A stretch of 46,308 nucleotides of DNA from Nitrospina sp. (GCA_018653085.1 JABIAY010000026.1:1-46308), one strand, 5' to 3'; counted from the stretch's first letter, positions 30,851-39,545 are shown. Numbers and translations are program-made. Notes: generated by a model not told the origin, from the sequence alone.

Positions 30851-31597
30851 TCACTCGCCTGCGTAGAGGGAATTTAACTCCTCCTCATTCAAAGCTCCTG
30901 CAGGCCCATCATAAATGATCCGCCCTTCGCTCAGGGCCAGAATTCTCGAACCGAATTCCCGGGCCAGTGTGGGCAAGTGCAGGTTGCACAACAGGGTCAC
31001 GCCATCTTTATCATTAAGTTCCGCCAACAATTGCATGATCTGCCGTGAAGTGACCGGGTCCAGGCTGGATACCGGCTCATCGGCAAGAATCAACTCCGGT
31101 CCCTGCATCAAGGCCCGGGCCAGGCCCACCCTTTGCTGTTGTCCTCCACTAAGATTTTCTGAGCGTTCAGAATATTTTTCGGCAAGGCCCAGCCGATCAA
31201 GAACCTGGCCGGAGCGTTCCACATCCTCAGCCGAAAAACAGTTCACCATGGAAGCGATCGATGAAGTCCAGGCCAGACGACCCATCAGGGCATTGATTTG
31301 AACCGAGTAGCGGGGGATAAGATTATATTGTTGAAATATCATGCCGATTTTTTTTCTCAATGCCCGCAACCGACTCGGCACAGCACCGGTGACCTCTTCC
31401 CCGTCCAGAAAAATCCGGCCCGAGGTGGGCTCCACCAGCCGGTTGATACAACGCATGAGAGTGGATTTTCCGGAACCACTTTTACCCAGCACCACCACAA
31501 ATTCTCCCGGCTCAACAGAAAAGGAAACCTCTCTTAAAGCACAGGTACCATTATCATAAGTCTTGCACAGCCGGTCTATTTTCAATATGTCGGTCAT
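30851..31597 (-). CDS. phnC: Phosphonate/phosphite ABC transporter ATP-binding protein
   Basis: The 248-residue ATPase has Walker A GKSGSGKST (about 38-46), a Q-loop FQQYNLIPR, the signature LSGGQQQRVGLARAL, Walker B LILADEP and the H-loop NLHLP. TSSIASMVNCFS between Q-loop and signature and the closing YDGPAGALNEEEL are typical of PhnC. Its ATG overlaps the phnD stop (ATGA). The partner permease gene phnE, which normally follows, is absent; the next gene is the convergent toxin. The transporter therefore needs a permease from elsewhere, or is not functional. Confidence 0.9.
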   Translation of the reverse strand: MTDILKIDRLCKTYDNGTCALREVSFSVEPGEFVVVLGKSGSGKSTLMRCINRLVEPTSGRIFLDGEEVTGAVPSRLRALRKKIGMIFQQYNLIPRYSVQINALMGRLAWTSSIASMVNCFSAEDVERSGQVLDRLGLAEKYSERSENLSGGQQQRVGLARALMQGPELILADEPVSSLDPVTSRQIMQLLAELNDKDGVTLLCNLHLPTLAREFGSRILALSEGRIIYDGPAGALNEEELNSLYAGE

Positions 31598-32496
31598 GGA
31601 CTCAAATCACCCAGATTCAAGTTTAACAAACGGCCCGCTTCCCGAACCGGATCAAACAACCCATCCAAATCTGTGAACCCACTGATGCCATAAAGTTTTT
31701 TGAGAACCTTGCTACCCTGAGGGGACTTCGACACTTTTTTCAGTCCGTCCCGAATTCTCATTTTCAAATCTTCTGAAAGCCCCTTGCGAACAGAAACCGT
31801 ATCGTTGGGAATCTCCTTGGTATAGGCAATGACATTGATCTTGTCAAACACATCCGGAAATATTTTGGCAACCGCTGACCGGGAACCATCATAGGCCGCC
31901 CCGCCATCGACCTCCCCTTTATATATGGAAAGAACCACAGCGTTATGCGACCCGACAAAAACGATTTTTTTAAAAAAATGTTCCGGATCAAACCCTTGCG
32001 CCAAAAGAAGGGTTTTGGGATACAAATGCCCCGATGTGGAAGCCGGATCGACAAACGCGAAACGTTTTCCCATCAGTCCGGCGAGATCCTTAATGCCGCT
32101 ATCCGCCCGAACCATAATCTGGCCCCGGTAAAAAGGACTGCCAAATCTCTGTACCACCAATAAAAGCTCTACCCCATATTTGTCATGTGCCAGGACATAA
32201 CTGAAGGTAGCCAGCCAGCCGATATCCACCTTCTCAGCACCCATCGCCTCAATGACCGCCGCGTAACTGGTTGCGACAGAGGTTTTAAAATGCAGTCCGG
32301 TAACCTTTTGCAAAAGCTCAGCGATTTCCGTGCCGCCCTTCAGGATCACTTGCGCATCTCCAGAAGGCACAAACATCATTCGCAGAGGATTTTGGGCACT
32401 CCCCAGCGATTGCGCCTGGGAAGGTAACGGCAAAACGACCCCAAGCAGAAGTAAAATTTGCAATAACTGGGAAATTCCAAATAGGCGGGTAATCAA
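31594..32496 (-). CDS. phnD: Phosphonate/phosphite ABC transporter substrate-binding protein
   Basis: A signal peptide (about 1-28, core LLQILLLLGVVLPLPSQAQ) precedes a type II periplasmic binding protein. Family markers are LRMMFVPSGDAQVILKGGTE, VDIGWLATFSYVLA, FAFVDPASTSGHLYPKTLL and VDGGAAYDGSR. The two lobes bind a phosphonate, phosphite or a related anion; the family also includes binders of other ligands, so the substrate is not certain. It starts a two-gene unit with phnC. There are no C-P lyase genes nearby. Confidence 0.87.
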   Translation of the reverse strand: MITRLFGISQLLQILLLLGVVLPLPSQAQSLGSAQNPLRMMFVPSGDAQVILKGGTEIAELLQKVTGLHFKTSVATSYAAVIEAMGAEKVDIGWLATFSYVLAHDKYGVELLLVVQRFGSPFYRGQIMVRADSGIKDLAGLMGKRFAFVDPASTSGHLYPKTLLLAQGFDPEHFFKKIVFVGSHNAVVLSIYKGEVDGGAAYDGSRSAVAKIFPDVFDKINVIAYTKEIPNDTVSVRKGLSEDLKMRIRDGLKKVSKSPQGSKVLKKLYGISGFTDLDGLFDPVREAGRLLNLNLGDLSP

Positions 32497-32560
32497 AGAA
32501 GACTCCGATTTAAGTCGAACGCATTATACCATTTTGCCTGACCCGGAAAAAAGGCACAAA

Positions 32561-32595
32561 AAAAGGGGTGAACCGCAAAGCGGCTCACCCCTTTT
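32561..32595 (-). terminator. Intrinsic terminator after the small cytochrome c gene
   Basis: AAAAGGGGTGA...TCACCCCTTTT with an inner CCGC/GCGG stem forms a long hairpin. On the minus strand it runs into T-rich sequence. It lies 14 bases after the cytochrome stop and separates it from phnD. Confidence 0.88.
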
Positions 32596-32608
32596 AAAAG
32601 AACTATGC

Positions 32609-33040
32609 TTATTTTACAAAGGTGCTACGGATGTATTTAACAACATCCCAGATTTCTTTGTCTTTCAAAGTTTTGCCATGAGCAACCATACCGGTTCCTT
32701 TAGAGCCATTTTTGATGATGTGGAACATCTGGCCAGCAGAAACTTTTTTCATGGTAGCCGCACAGGTAAAGTCACGCGGAGCAGGTTTCAGGGCTTTACC
32801 CAGTTTCCCAGCGCCATCGCCTTTGGCACCATGACACATTTTACAAGCCATCGGCTTGGCTTTCTTCAAATAAATCGCCTTACCGTTCGCCGCATCCGCT
32901 TTAGCGGTCTTATCTTTCTTGGAAATGCCACCCGGAGCCGCTTTGGTTTTCCGCGGTTGTGGGCATTTGCCTGCGAACGCAGAGCTAACTGCAAACAAGC
33001 TGAATACAACCATCACACTCAGTATCAAAACCTTTTTCAT
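32609..33040 (-). CDS. Small periplasmic monoheme cytochrome c
   Basis: A signal peptide (MKKVLILSVMVVFSLFAVSS, cut near AFA/GK) is followed by a basic linker rich in Lys and Ala and a class I cytochrome c domain. Heme attachment is at CKMCH (AKPMACKMCHGAKGDGAG), and the likely Met ligand is in SKGTGMVAHG. The final helix is EIWDVVKYIRSTFVK. It probably carries electrons between periplasmic partners such as nitrite oxidoreductase and a terminal oxidase, though that pairing is inferred. It has its own strong terminator, so it is likely well expressed. Confidence 0.9.
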   Translation of the reverse strand: MKKVLILSVMVVFSLFAVSSAFAGKCPQPRKTKAAPGGISKKDKTAKADAANGKAIYLKKAKPMACKMCHGAKGDGAGKLGKALKPAPRDFTCAATMKKVSAGQMFHIIKNGSKGTGMVAHGKTLKDKEIWDVVKYIRSTFVK

Positions 33041-33836
33041 CTAACAATCTCCTCTTTAATGGTGAATCGTATCGAAACTCAACTAAACTGAACCTAAACT
33101 TATCACTCCAACCTTAAAATCGGGTCTAAACTGTCAATTGTTACCGGTCTGGCTCAAGGCACCATTCCCAAAAAAACGTAATATCCCTGAAAAATCAGAG
33201 CCTTAAACCGTTGACCTCCGAAATGCTATCATTACGATCTGCATTTGAAAAAAGTGCTGGCATTATAATCCATTCCAATACCCTGTCAACAGAAATTCCC
33301 AAGCTAAAAATGCTGGTGGCGGAACCTGGATATTCAGAGGAAATCCATCTTTTCCCCCGGATTTTCGAACCACCGCCAGCCATTTCCCCCCATTTCTCAG
33401 AAGGCCTATAATCCATTGAAAAAGCGAAGAATTTTCTGTTTCCAGGAGGCCAAACACCTCCGACTGGAGGCAATTTCTCTTGATAGCCCAGTTCGAATCA
33501 CGTATGATCCGTACCTGTAGCTAACAACTAAACTGGATTTTCGGGTTTGTAGTTTTGAAAATTCCTGTAGTATCGGTTGTTGCAACAGTGTCCCGGTATG
33601 GGGCCGCCAAGTAATCTGTTTTGAGGAGGCCTTCCTCCTCGACCAGCGCACAAAGCCATTATTTTCAAAGGCTTTTGCTTAACAATCCCCTAAAGTATAA
33701 GCGTTCCCACCGCTTTTCAACATTGAGAAGTCAGGGGAATTTTTGTCTTTGGGTGGGAGATTTGGGGTGTTTGAATTCACCGAACACACTCAATATCAAC
33801 AGGTTGCTCAATACTAATGATTCCCGTTGGAGGTGA
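33041..33836. other. Long gap without a recognisable gene
   Basis: About 800 bases between divergent genes. Short open frames exist on both strands, but none has a good start signal or resembles a known protein. There are small hairpins, for example GAGGAGG/CCTCCTC near 33623-33641 and AGGAGGCC...GGAGG near 33442-33472. The promoter of the cytochrome gene and that of the KamA-type gene should lie at the two ends. No tRNA, riboswitch or family repeat was found. Confidence 0.4.
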
Positions 33837-35006
33837 ATGATGAATGTTTTTTTTAAACACCTCAATCCAGATAAGAGAAAACCCAAGTATTTAACAAAAC
33901 TGGACCAGATTCCCCAATTGACCGAGTCTGAAAAGCGGGAACTGCAAAAGGTTAACGATAAGTTTGTATTCCGCACCAATGATTACTACCAGTCCCTGAT
34001 CGACTGGAACGACCCCCATGACCCGATCAAACGGATCATCATGCCGGATGTCCAGGAGCTCAACGAATGGGGCGAACTGGATGCCTCCAACGAAGAAAAA
34101 TACACCAAAGTTCGTGGGCTGGAACACAAATACACCTCCACGGCCCTGCTTTTAGTCAATGAAGTTTGCGCCGCCTACTGCCGGTTCTGTTTTCGCAAAC
34201 GCCTGTTCATGAACGAAAACGATGAGGTGACCAAAGACATCTCGGAGGGACTGGAGTACATTAAAAATAATAAGGAAATCAATAACGTGCTCTTGACCGG
34301 GGGCGATCCTCTAGTCATGTCCACCAGCAAGCTGGAACCCATTATCAAGCAGCTTCGTGAGATCGACCATGTACAGGTTATCCGTATCGGCACCAAGGTT
34401 CCGGCGTTCAACCCTTTCAGGATTTTGAACGACCCGTCATTGCTGGAAATGTTCAAAACCTACAGCACAAACGAAAAGAAAATCTACGTCATGGCCCATT
34501 TCAATCACCCAAGGGAACTCACCCCGGAAGCTATCGAAGGGCTGAACCTGCTGATGAAATCCGGAGTTTCCCTGGTAAATCAGACCCCATTGGTGAAGGG
34601 TGTCAACGATGACCCTGAAGTACTTGCGGAATTGTTTTCCAAACTTTCTTACATTGGCGTTCCGCCGTATTATGTTTTTCTGTGCCGCCCCACCCTGGGA
34701 AATGAAACCTATTCTGTACCGATTGAGCGTGGCTATGAAATATTTGAAAAGTCCCGGACCCTTTGCTCAGGCCTGGCCAAACGGGCCCGCCTGGTCATGT
34801 CGCATGAATCGGGAAAAATTGAAGTGCTTGGAATGAGCGAAGACCAGATATTCTTCAAATTTCTCCGGGCCGCAAATAAAACTGACAATGCCCGGTTCCT
34901 GGCCTTTTTCAGAAACCCCGAGGCCTGCTGGTTCGATGATTATCAGGAAGCATCGGATGAATTTTCCCTGTTTTCCCAAACTACCGTTAAAGCCGGGTGC
35001 CCCTGA
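33837..35006 (+). CDS. KamA-family radical SAM protein (lysine 2,3-aminomutase-like)
   Basis: At 389 residues it has the aminomutase layout: Cys111, Cys115, Cys118 (CAAYCRFCF, CX3CX2C), VLLTGGDPLVMS and GVSLVNQTPLVKGVNDD. KamA proteins use SAM and PLP to shift an amino group. However, where lysine aminomutase has CDLS and VDAPGGGGK, which hold the two lysine-binding aspartates, this protein has CRPTLGNE and VMSHESGK. So it probably acts on something else or has another role. GGAGGTGA sits just before two adjacent ATGs (33837 and 33840). The neighbours give no clear pathway. Confidence 0.8.
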   Translation: MMNVFFKHLNPDKRKPKYLTKLDQIPQLTESEKRELQKVNDKFVFRTNDYYQSLIDWNDPHDPIKRIIMPDVQELNEWGELDASNEEKYTKVRGLEHKYTSTALLLVNEVCAAYCRFCFRKRLFMNENDEVTKDISEGLEYIKNNKEINNVLLTGGDPLVMSTSKLEPIIKQLREIDHVQVIRIGTKVPAFNPFRILNDPSLLEMFKTYSTNEKKIYVMAHFNHPRELTPEAIEGLNLLMKSGVSLVNQTPLVKGVNDDPEVLAELFSKLSYIGVPPYYVFLCRPTLGNETYSVPIERGYEIFEKSRTLCSGLAKRARLVMSHESGKIEVLGMSEDQIFFKFLRAANKTDNARFLAFFRNPEACWFDDYQEASDEFSLFSQTTVKAGCP

Positions 35007-35072
35007 AACAAAAAGTCCGCGACCTGCCTCATATATAAAACCTGAATCGAAACCCTCTATTCATTTCCTCAA

Positions 35073-36977
35073 ATGGATATCGCTCTATTCCTTCTGTTTA
35101 TACTAGGCTTTCTGAGTGCAGGAAGAATCTTCACCCGAAAAATCTGGGACTTGAAGTTTTCCGGTCCTGCCGAAGCGTTTGTCTTTTCCTCAGCGTTAGG
35201 TTCTATCATCACTTCGGTGATGGTAGCCGGTTTGGCCTTTATCGGTCAGGTCTCCGCATTAACGTGCTGGGGGGTATTGGCAATCCTGCTTTTTTCCGGA
35301 ATAGGCTCTCTGAGAGAGTACAAACAATGGAAACTCACAGCAGGGTTGGCAGTTTTTTTTCCTTTATCCCCATTAAAGACTGCTGTCCAAATCATTTTAG
35401 CGGTTCTTGTTCTGCTGGCATTAAGTCTCGCGTTGGCTCCGGCATTTGGTACGGATGCCCTGGTTTACCACCTTGCAGTACCCAAAGCATTCCTTGAGGC
35501 AGGCGGCATCGTCAACCTGCCAAACAACGTTTATTCATTTTACCCACAGCATATGGAAATGCTGTACCTGTTCGCCCTGGCATTGGGAACGGACCATTTA
35601 GCCCAGTTGACAGGATTGGGAATCGTCTTTCTGCTTCTCATCGCCCTGCACCAGAATTACCGGGGAACGTACGCACTTCTGGTTCCGGCGGTCTTTCTTT
35701 CGACTCCTGTTTTTTTCAACGTTGCCTACTCGGCCTATGTTGATCTGCAAGCCGCGGCTTATATCTTCCTGTCCTTCTACGCCTGGGAAAACTGGCAGAC
35801 CCGAAAACAAACCGGCTGGTTTTACCTGATGACCGTGTTCGTGGGAACGGCTGTAGCCACCAAACTCACCGCCATAATCGCCCTGCCAATCGCCTTGCTC
35901 GGTGTTGCCCTGCAAGGTAGGACACAGCCAAATAAAACTTTGGGCCAATGCTTCATCCTCGTGCTGGGTGCCCTGCTTTTTATTCTGCCCTGGTGGGGAA
36001 AAAACTATTTTTTCACCGGAAATCCTCTCGCCCCTTTTTTCATGCAGATTTTTGGGGGAGAGCAGAGTATGAACTGGGATATCACCCGGTCCCTGCAACA
36101 GATTCAATACTACTCTTCCTACGGGATGGGGCACGGGATTCTGGACTTTTTATTGTTACCGATCAACCTGACGTTTTTCGGCCAGCCTCATTCCTTAAAG
36201 TTCGATGGTCAGATCGGCATTCTTTATTTCCTTCTTCTGCCCGCACTGTTTGGCCTTCGGCGTCAGTCAATGCCCATGGTCGTCACGTTTTTGATATTCA
36301 CAGTGTTCTGGTTTACGCAAACTCAGCAGGCTCGCTTACTGGCAACCCCTTTCGCCTTTCTTGCCATTTTGTCGATCAAGGGATTGGAGCAATGGTTGCA
36401 ATCGGGAGGGATCGAGGAAAAAGGGAAAAACTTTTTGCTCGCAGTCCTTCTGCTTGGGCTCATATTCAACACTTCCCTGATCGCAAAAAGCTGGGCTCAG
36501 GTTCAACCCTTGCCCTATATCCTGCAGAAAGAAAGCAGGGAGCCCTATCTGATGAGGCAAATCAAGTCTTACCCGGTTTACCTTTCGGCCAATCATCTTC
36601 TCGGGCAAGATGAAAAAATATTATTAGTCTATATGAGAAATTTTGGGTTTCTCATGGATAAACCTTTTTTCAGCGATTCTATTTTTGAAGCCCACACCCT
36701 GACAAAAATCATCGATGAAGAGGTTTATGCGAAAGGAATTATCCAAAGGTTGAAGTCTATGGGTATTACCCACATCCTGTTCAACCACAAATTTGTTTTG
36801 GGGGAAGGTTCCGCTCTTACCGTGGGGGAGAGGGCAATCCTGAAAAATTTTCTAAACCTGCACGCGCAACGCGTATTGGTAAAAAACGAGTTCTTCCTGT
36901 ACCGCTTTATGCTAGACTCGGATCTTGGAGATCCAAATAAAAACTCAAGCCTTATACCCATTCCCCTCAATCATTGA
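35073..36977 (+). CDS. Large membrane glycosyltransferase-like protein
   Basis: The 634-residue protein has about twelve membrane segments between 1 and 450. The first large loop carries FGTDALVYHLAVPKAFLEAG and NLPNNVYSFYPQHMEMLYLF, in the position where GT39 enzymes have the acidic catalytic motif. The last 170 residues are soluble (YLSANHLLGQDEKILLVYMR ... SMGITHILFNHKFVLGEGS). Such proteins probably transfer sugars from polyprenyl carriers on the outer side of the membrane. It lies 66 bases after the KamA-type gene. Confidence 0.72.
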   Translation: MDIALFLLFILGFLSAGRIFTRKIWDLKFSGPAEAFVFSSALGSIITSVMVAGLAFIGQVSALTCWGVLAILLFSGIGSLREYKQWKLTAGLAVFFPLSPLKTAVQIILAVLVLLALSLALAPAFGTDALVYHLAVPKAFLEAGGIVNLPNNVYSFYPQHMEMLYLFALALGTDHLAQLTGLGIVFLLLIALHQNYRGTYALLVPAVFLSTPVFFNVAYSAYVDLQAAAYIFLSFYAWENWQTRKQTGWFYLMTVFVGTAVATKLTAIIALPIALLGVALQGRTQPNKTLGQCFILVLGALLFILPWWGKNYFFTGNPLAPFFMQIFGGEQSMNWDITRSLQQIQYYSSYGMGHGILDFLLLPINLTFFGQPHSLKFDGQIGILYFLLLPALFGLRRQSMPMVVTFLIFTVFWFTQTQQARLLATPFAFLAILSIKGLEQWLQSGGIEEKGKNFLLAVLLLGLIFNTSLIAKSWAQVQPLPYILQKESREPYLMRQIKSYPVYLSANHLLGQDEKILLVYMRNFGFLMDKPFFSDSIFEAHTLTKIIDEEVYAKGIIQRLKSMGITHILFNHKFVLGEGSALTVGERAILKNFLNLHAQRVLVKNEFFLYRFMLDSDLGDPNKNSSLIPIPLNH

Positions 36978-37018
36978 GGCGTGGTTATCAGGCTTTTATA
37001 TTTGAAGGATAAAGCAAT

Positions 37019-37621
37019 ATGGAACGGCTTCTCGGCAAAAACATACTGATCGTTATTCCCAAAGACTACTACATGGAGGCCGAACTGGATCCTGTTTTAG
37101 AATCCATGCAGGCAGAGGGAGCCACCGTTTTAATCGCCTCCAACAAACTGAAAGAAGCTGTTGGAATGAAGGGAGGCATGGTCAATCCGGATGTCCTGAT
37201 TGTTGATGCGATAGAAGGCATTGTCGGCGACAGCTACGTCTCAGCCGCCAAAGGTGTGCGCCAGATCAAAGGGGTTTTTCACGGGGTCATTATCATAGGG
37301 GGAAATGGGGCCCGGTCCTACCTGTGGAAAGATAAACTGCTGGGGCTCCTGATCAACGACCGCCACCGTTCCCACATGGTAGTTGCGGGTATCGGAAGTG
37401 CTGTTCCCTGCCTGGGAAAAGCCGGGCTCCTGCAAAGCCTTGAAACCACCACCGAACCTGGAAATAAAAAAGCCATAGCGGAGCTGGAAATTGCCAAAGC
37501 AGTCCTGGTCGATGAAGCAATGACCACCGCCAACCGTATTTTCACAGTACGGGATGCAAGCGGCATTCCCGCTTTTCTTGACCCGTTTATCGAAGCCGTA
37601 GCACAAACCCCTCTAAAATAA
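37019..37621 (+). CDS. DJ-1/PfpI-family protein without the nucleophile cysteine
   Basis: The 200-residue protein follows the DJ-1/PfpI fold: KNILIVIPKDYYMEAELDPV, GATVLIASNKL, HGVIIIGGNGARSYLW and VVAGIGSAVPCLGKAGLL. In active family members the nucleophile elbow reads AAICHGP; here Gly126 and Ser127 replace Cys and His, although a cysteine occurs at 131. It is therefore unlikely to be a standard protease, chaperone or glyoxalase of this family and may bind a ligand or partner. No obvious operon partner. A GC hairpin starts one base after its stop. Confidence 0.83.
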   Translation: MERLLGKNILIVIPKDYYMEAELDPVLESMQAEGATVLIASNKLKEAVGMKGGMVNPDVLIVDAIEGIVGDSYVSAAKGVRQIKGVFHGVIIIGGNGARSYLWKDKLLGLLINDRHRSHMVVAGIGSAVPCLGKAGLLQSLETTTEPGNKKAIAELEIAKAVLVDEAMTTANRIFTVRDASGIPAFLDPFIEAVAQTPLK

Positions 37622-37879
37622 CCCGGCGAGCCGCCGGGGGCAGCTCTGCATTGCCCGTAAGGCTGGCAGAGTACTCAAGCGCAATACTGTATAACTTTCC
37701 TGACTTTTGGATAAGACCCTGCAGGTGGGAAATCACCCCAGCCCTCTTTAGGAAAGAGGGCGCAAAACCAACCCCCCTAGCCCCCTTGTCAGGGGAGAAC
37801 TGGGCAAGAGCTTGATTGCGCCGAGATGAACCACTGCTCACCAAACAAAGCGGCGGCACTCTGGCCCCACGCCTAGTGG
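37622..37879. repeat. Intergenic repeat copy 7, filling the space between two convergent genes
   Basis: The left end (CCCGGCGAGCCGCCGGGGGCAG, one base after the DJ-1 stop) matches the left end of copy 1. The right end, read from the minus strand, starts CCACTAGGCGTGGGGCCAGA exactly after the TGA of the DUF4325-like gene. The core lies at about 37797-37860. Between them is C-rich hairpin sequence (AGCCCTCTTT/AAAGAGGGC, CCCCCTTGTCAGGGG). So one composite element joins the stop codons of both genes. Confidence 0.65.
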
Positions 37880-38230
37880 TCAGGCTTGCTGTTCTCTTTC
37901 TTTCTGGATTTTGATGATCTTCAAGCGGAGCTTGATTGCGTCATTCAGGCTTTTGACGATGCGGTCGTTGGAGTCCGGGAAATGCAGTTTTTGGTTGAAC
38001 TCATCCAGTGAGCGGGTTTCAAGCACTTTGGCAAACGCTTCGTCCACAAAAGGCCGAGTCATCTGAACCACACCCTCAAAATAGATCGAAAGCTTTTCGT
38101 ACTTGTCCCAGTTCTCAAGAAGAAGGTTTTTGATCGTATCCCCGGCAGGCTCCCCGCCCTCCGATGCTCTTCCTGCCGGAGTCGAGGTACCCATGATTTT
38201 ATAAACATCGATTTTAAATTCGTCTTCCAT
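37880..38230 (-). CDS. DUF4325-like (STAS-like) protein
   Basis: The 116-residue protein has a central KLSIYFEGVVQMTRPFVDEA, then FAKVLETRSLDEFNQKLHFP and DRIVKSLNDAIKLRLKIIKI. The FEGV...FVDEAF pattern fits DUF4325, a STAS-like domain often paired with histidine-kinase-like ATPases. It is soluble and has no signal. No partner kinase is close. It could belong to the same kind of switch as the STAS protein at 29227, but that is speculation. Its stop codon touches a repeat copy. Confidence 0.58.
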   Translation of the reverse strand: MEDEFKIDVYKIMGTSTPAGRASEGGEPAGDTIKNLLLENWDKYEKLSIYFEGVVQMTRPFVDEAFAKVLETRSLDEFNQKLHFPDSNDRIVKSLNDAIKLRLKIIKIQKEREQQA

Positions 38231-38306
38231 AATAAACGGCTCCGCCGCAAGCGGACGGAGTATCCTGGTAAAAAGTTATTTTAAAAAGCGCGGCAAGCCA
38301 CGGAGA

Positions 38307-38330
38307 ATAAAACCCGCTGGCGGGATTTAT
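38307..38330 (-). terminator. Possible terminator after the cytoplasmic cyclophilin gene
   Basis: ATAAAaCCCGC pairs with GCGGGaTTTAT around a 2-base loop. It lies about 25 bases after the stop of the gene at 38355-38846. The T-run on the minus strand is part of the stem, so the call is moderate. Confidence 0.5.
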
Positions 38331-38354
38331 CCTGCTCTCAAGAAAAAAATTTCC

Positions 38355-38846
38355 TCAACGGTTAACAATTTTAACAGACTTCATTTCCACTCTTTCATCG
38401 GGATTATCCTTGGGATCACGCGGTACACTGACGATCTTGTCGACAACGTCCATTCCCGTAGTCACCTTGCCAAAAGCAGTGTACTGATTGTCCAGGAAAT
38501 GCGAATCTTTAACAACGATAAAAAACTGGGAACCAGCGCTGTCAGGGTCCTGCGACCGCGCCATAGACAATATTCCCCGGTCATGCGGCGTATCATTGAA
38601 CTCCGCTTTGATGCTGTAACCTGGCCCACCTGTTCCGTGCATGGAGCGGTCTTCACTCTTGGAGTTGGAGTCTCCGCCTTGAATCATAAAACCGGGAATC
38701 ACCCGATGGAATGTGGTGCCATCGTAATAGCCATCATTGGCGAGGTCCTTAAAGTTTTTGGCATGCCCCGGTGCTTTATCTTCCAGAAACTCCAGCTCAA
38801 TGTTTCCAAGTGTCGTCTCTATTACTGCAATTTCATTACTGGCCAT
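38355..38846 (-). CDS. Cyclophilin-type peptidyl-prolyl isomerase, cytoplasmic copy
   Basis: The 163-residue protein is a bacterial cyclophilin: ETTLGNIELEFLEDKAPGH, the active-site FHRVIPGFMIQGGD, then ILSMARSQDPDSAGSQFFIV and QYTAFGKVTTGMDVVDKIV. It catalyses prolyl cis-trans isomerisation. It starts MASNEIAVIE with no signal peptide, so it stays in the cytoplasm. The next gene upstream encodes a secreted copy that is 91% identical over 159 residues, which points to a recent tandem duplication with gain or loss of the signal peptide. Confidence 0.93.
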   Translation of the reverse strand: MASNEIAVIETTLGNIELEFLEDKAPGHAKNFKDLANDGYYDGTTFHRVIPGFMIQGGDSNSKSEDRSMHGTGGPGYSIKAEFNDTPHDRGILSMARSQDPDSAGSQFFIVVKDSHFLDNQYTAFGKVTTGMDVVDKIVSVPRDPKDNPDERVEMKSVKIVNR

Positions 38847-38990
38847 CTATACACCTATGAAAAATGGGAAGGAGCAGTATCTTCGTAAAATGGAAGAAAC
38901 CCAACCTCACCCCTGTTATCGTATTTAAGCGGAAACGTTATACAGAACAACATCCGCCGATTTAATAGCAAAACCCGCCTGAGGAATAAC

Positions 38991-39545
38991 TTAGCGGTTA
39001 ACAATTTTAACAGACTTCATTTCCACCCTTTCATTAGGGTTGTCCCGGCGGTCACGCGGAGTGCTGACGATTTTATCGACAACATCCATTCCTTTAATCA
39101 CTCTGCCGAAAGCAGTGTACTGCTTGTCCAGGAAATGCGAGGCTTTCACAACAATGAAAAACTGGGAACCGGCACTGTTGGGGTCCGATGACCGCGCCAT
39201 AGACAGTATTCCCCGGTCATGCGGCGTGTCATTGAACTCCGCCTTGATGCTGTAACCGGGACCTCCCATTCCGTGCATAGAACGGTCCTCGCTCTTGGAG
39301 TTGGAGTCCCCACCTTGAATCATAAAACCGGGAATCACTCGGTGGAACGTGGTGCCATCGTAATAACCCTTATTGGCGAGGTCTTTAAAGTTTTTGGTAT
39401 GCCCCGGTGCTTTATCTTCCAGAAACTCCAACTCAATGTTTCCAAGTGTCGTTTCTATGACTGCAATTTCATTGGATTGCGCGGCAGTGCCGGTCATCAA
39501 GACCACCATCAAACCTGCGACAATGCCTTTAACAAAAAAGTTCAT
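38991..39545 (-). CDS. Cyclophilin-type peptidyl-prolyl isomerase, exported copy
   Basis: Same catalytic domain as its neighbour (FHRVIPGFMIQGGD, SMARSSDPNSAGSQFFIV), preceded by a signal peptide MNFFVKGIVAGLMVVLMTGT cut near AAQ/SN. It should fold proteins in the periplasm, where the cytochromes and NirK mature. Compared with the cytoplasmic copy there are 14 substitutions in 159 residues, several exchanging acidic for neutral or basic residues. It lies 144 bases upstream of the other copy with no obvious terminator between. Confidence 0.93.
   Translation of the reverse strand: MNFFVKGIVAGLMVVLMTGTAAQSNEIAVIETTLGNIELEFLEDKAPGHTKNFKDLANKGYYDGTTFHRVIPGFMIQGGDSNSKSEDRSMHGMGGPGYSIKAEFNDTPHDRGILSMARSSDPNSAGSQFFIVVKASHFLDKQYTAFGRVIKGMDVVDKIVSTPRDRRDNPNERVEMKSVKIVNR

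Noticed and set aside
33195..33651. Possible small genes in the 800-base gap
   Set aside because: Frames on both strands overlap each other, lack ribosome sites and resemble no known protein.
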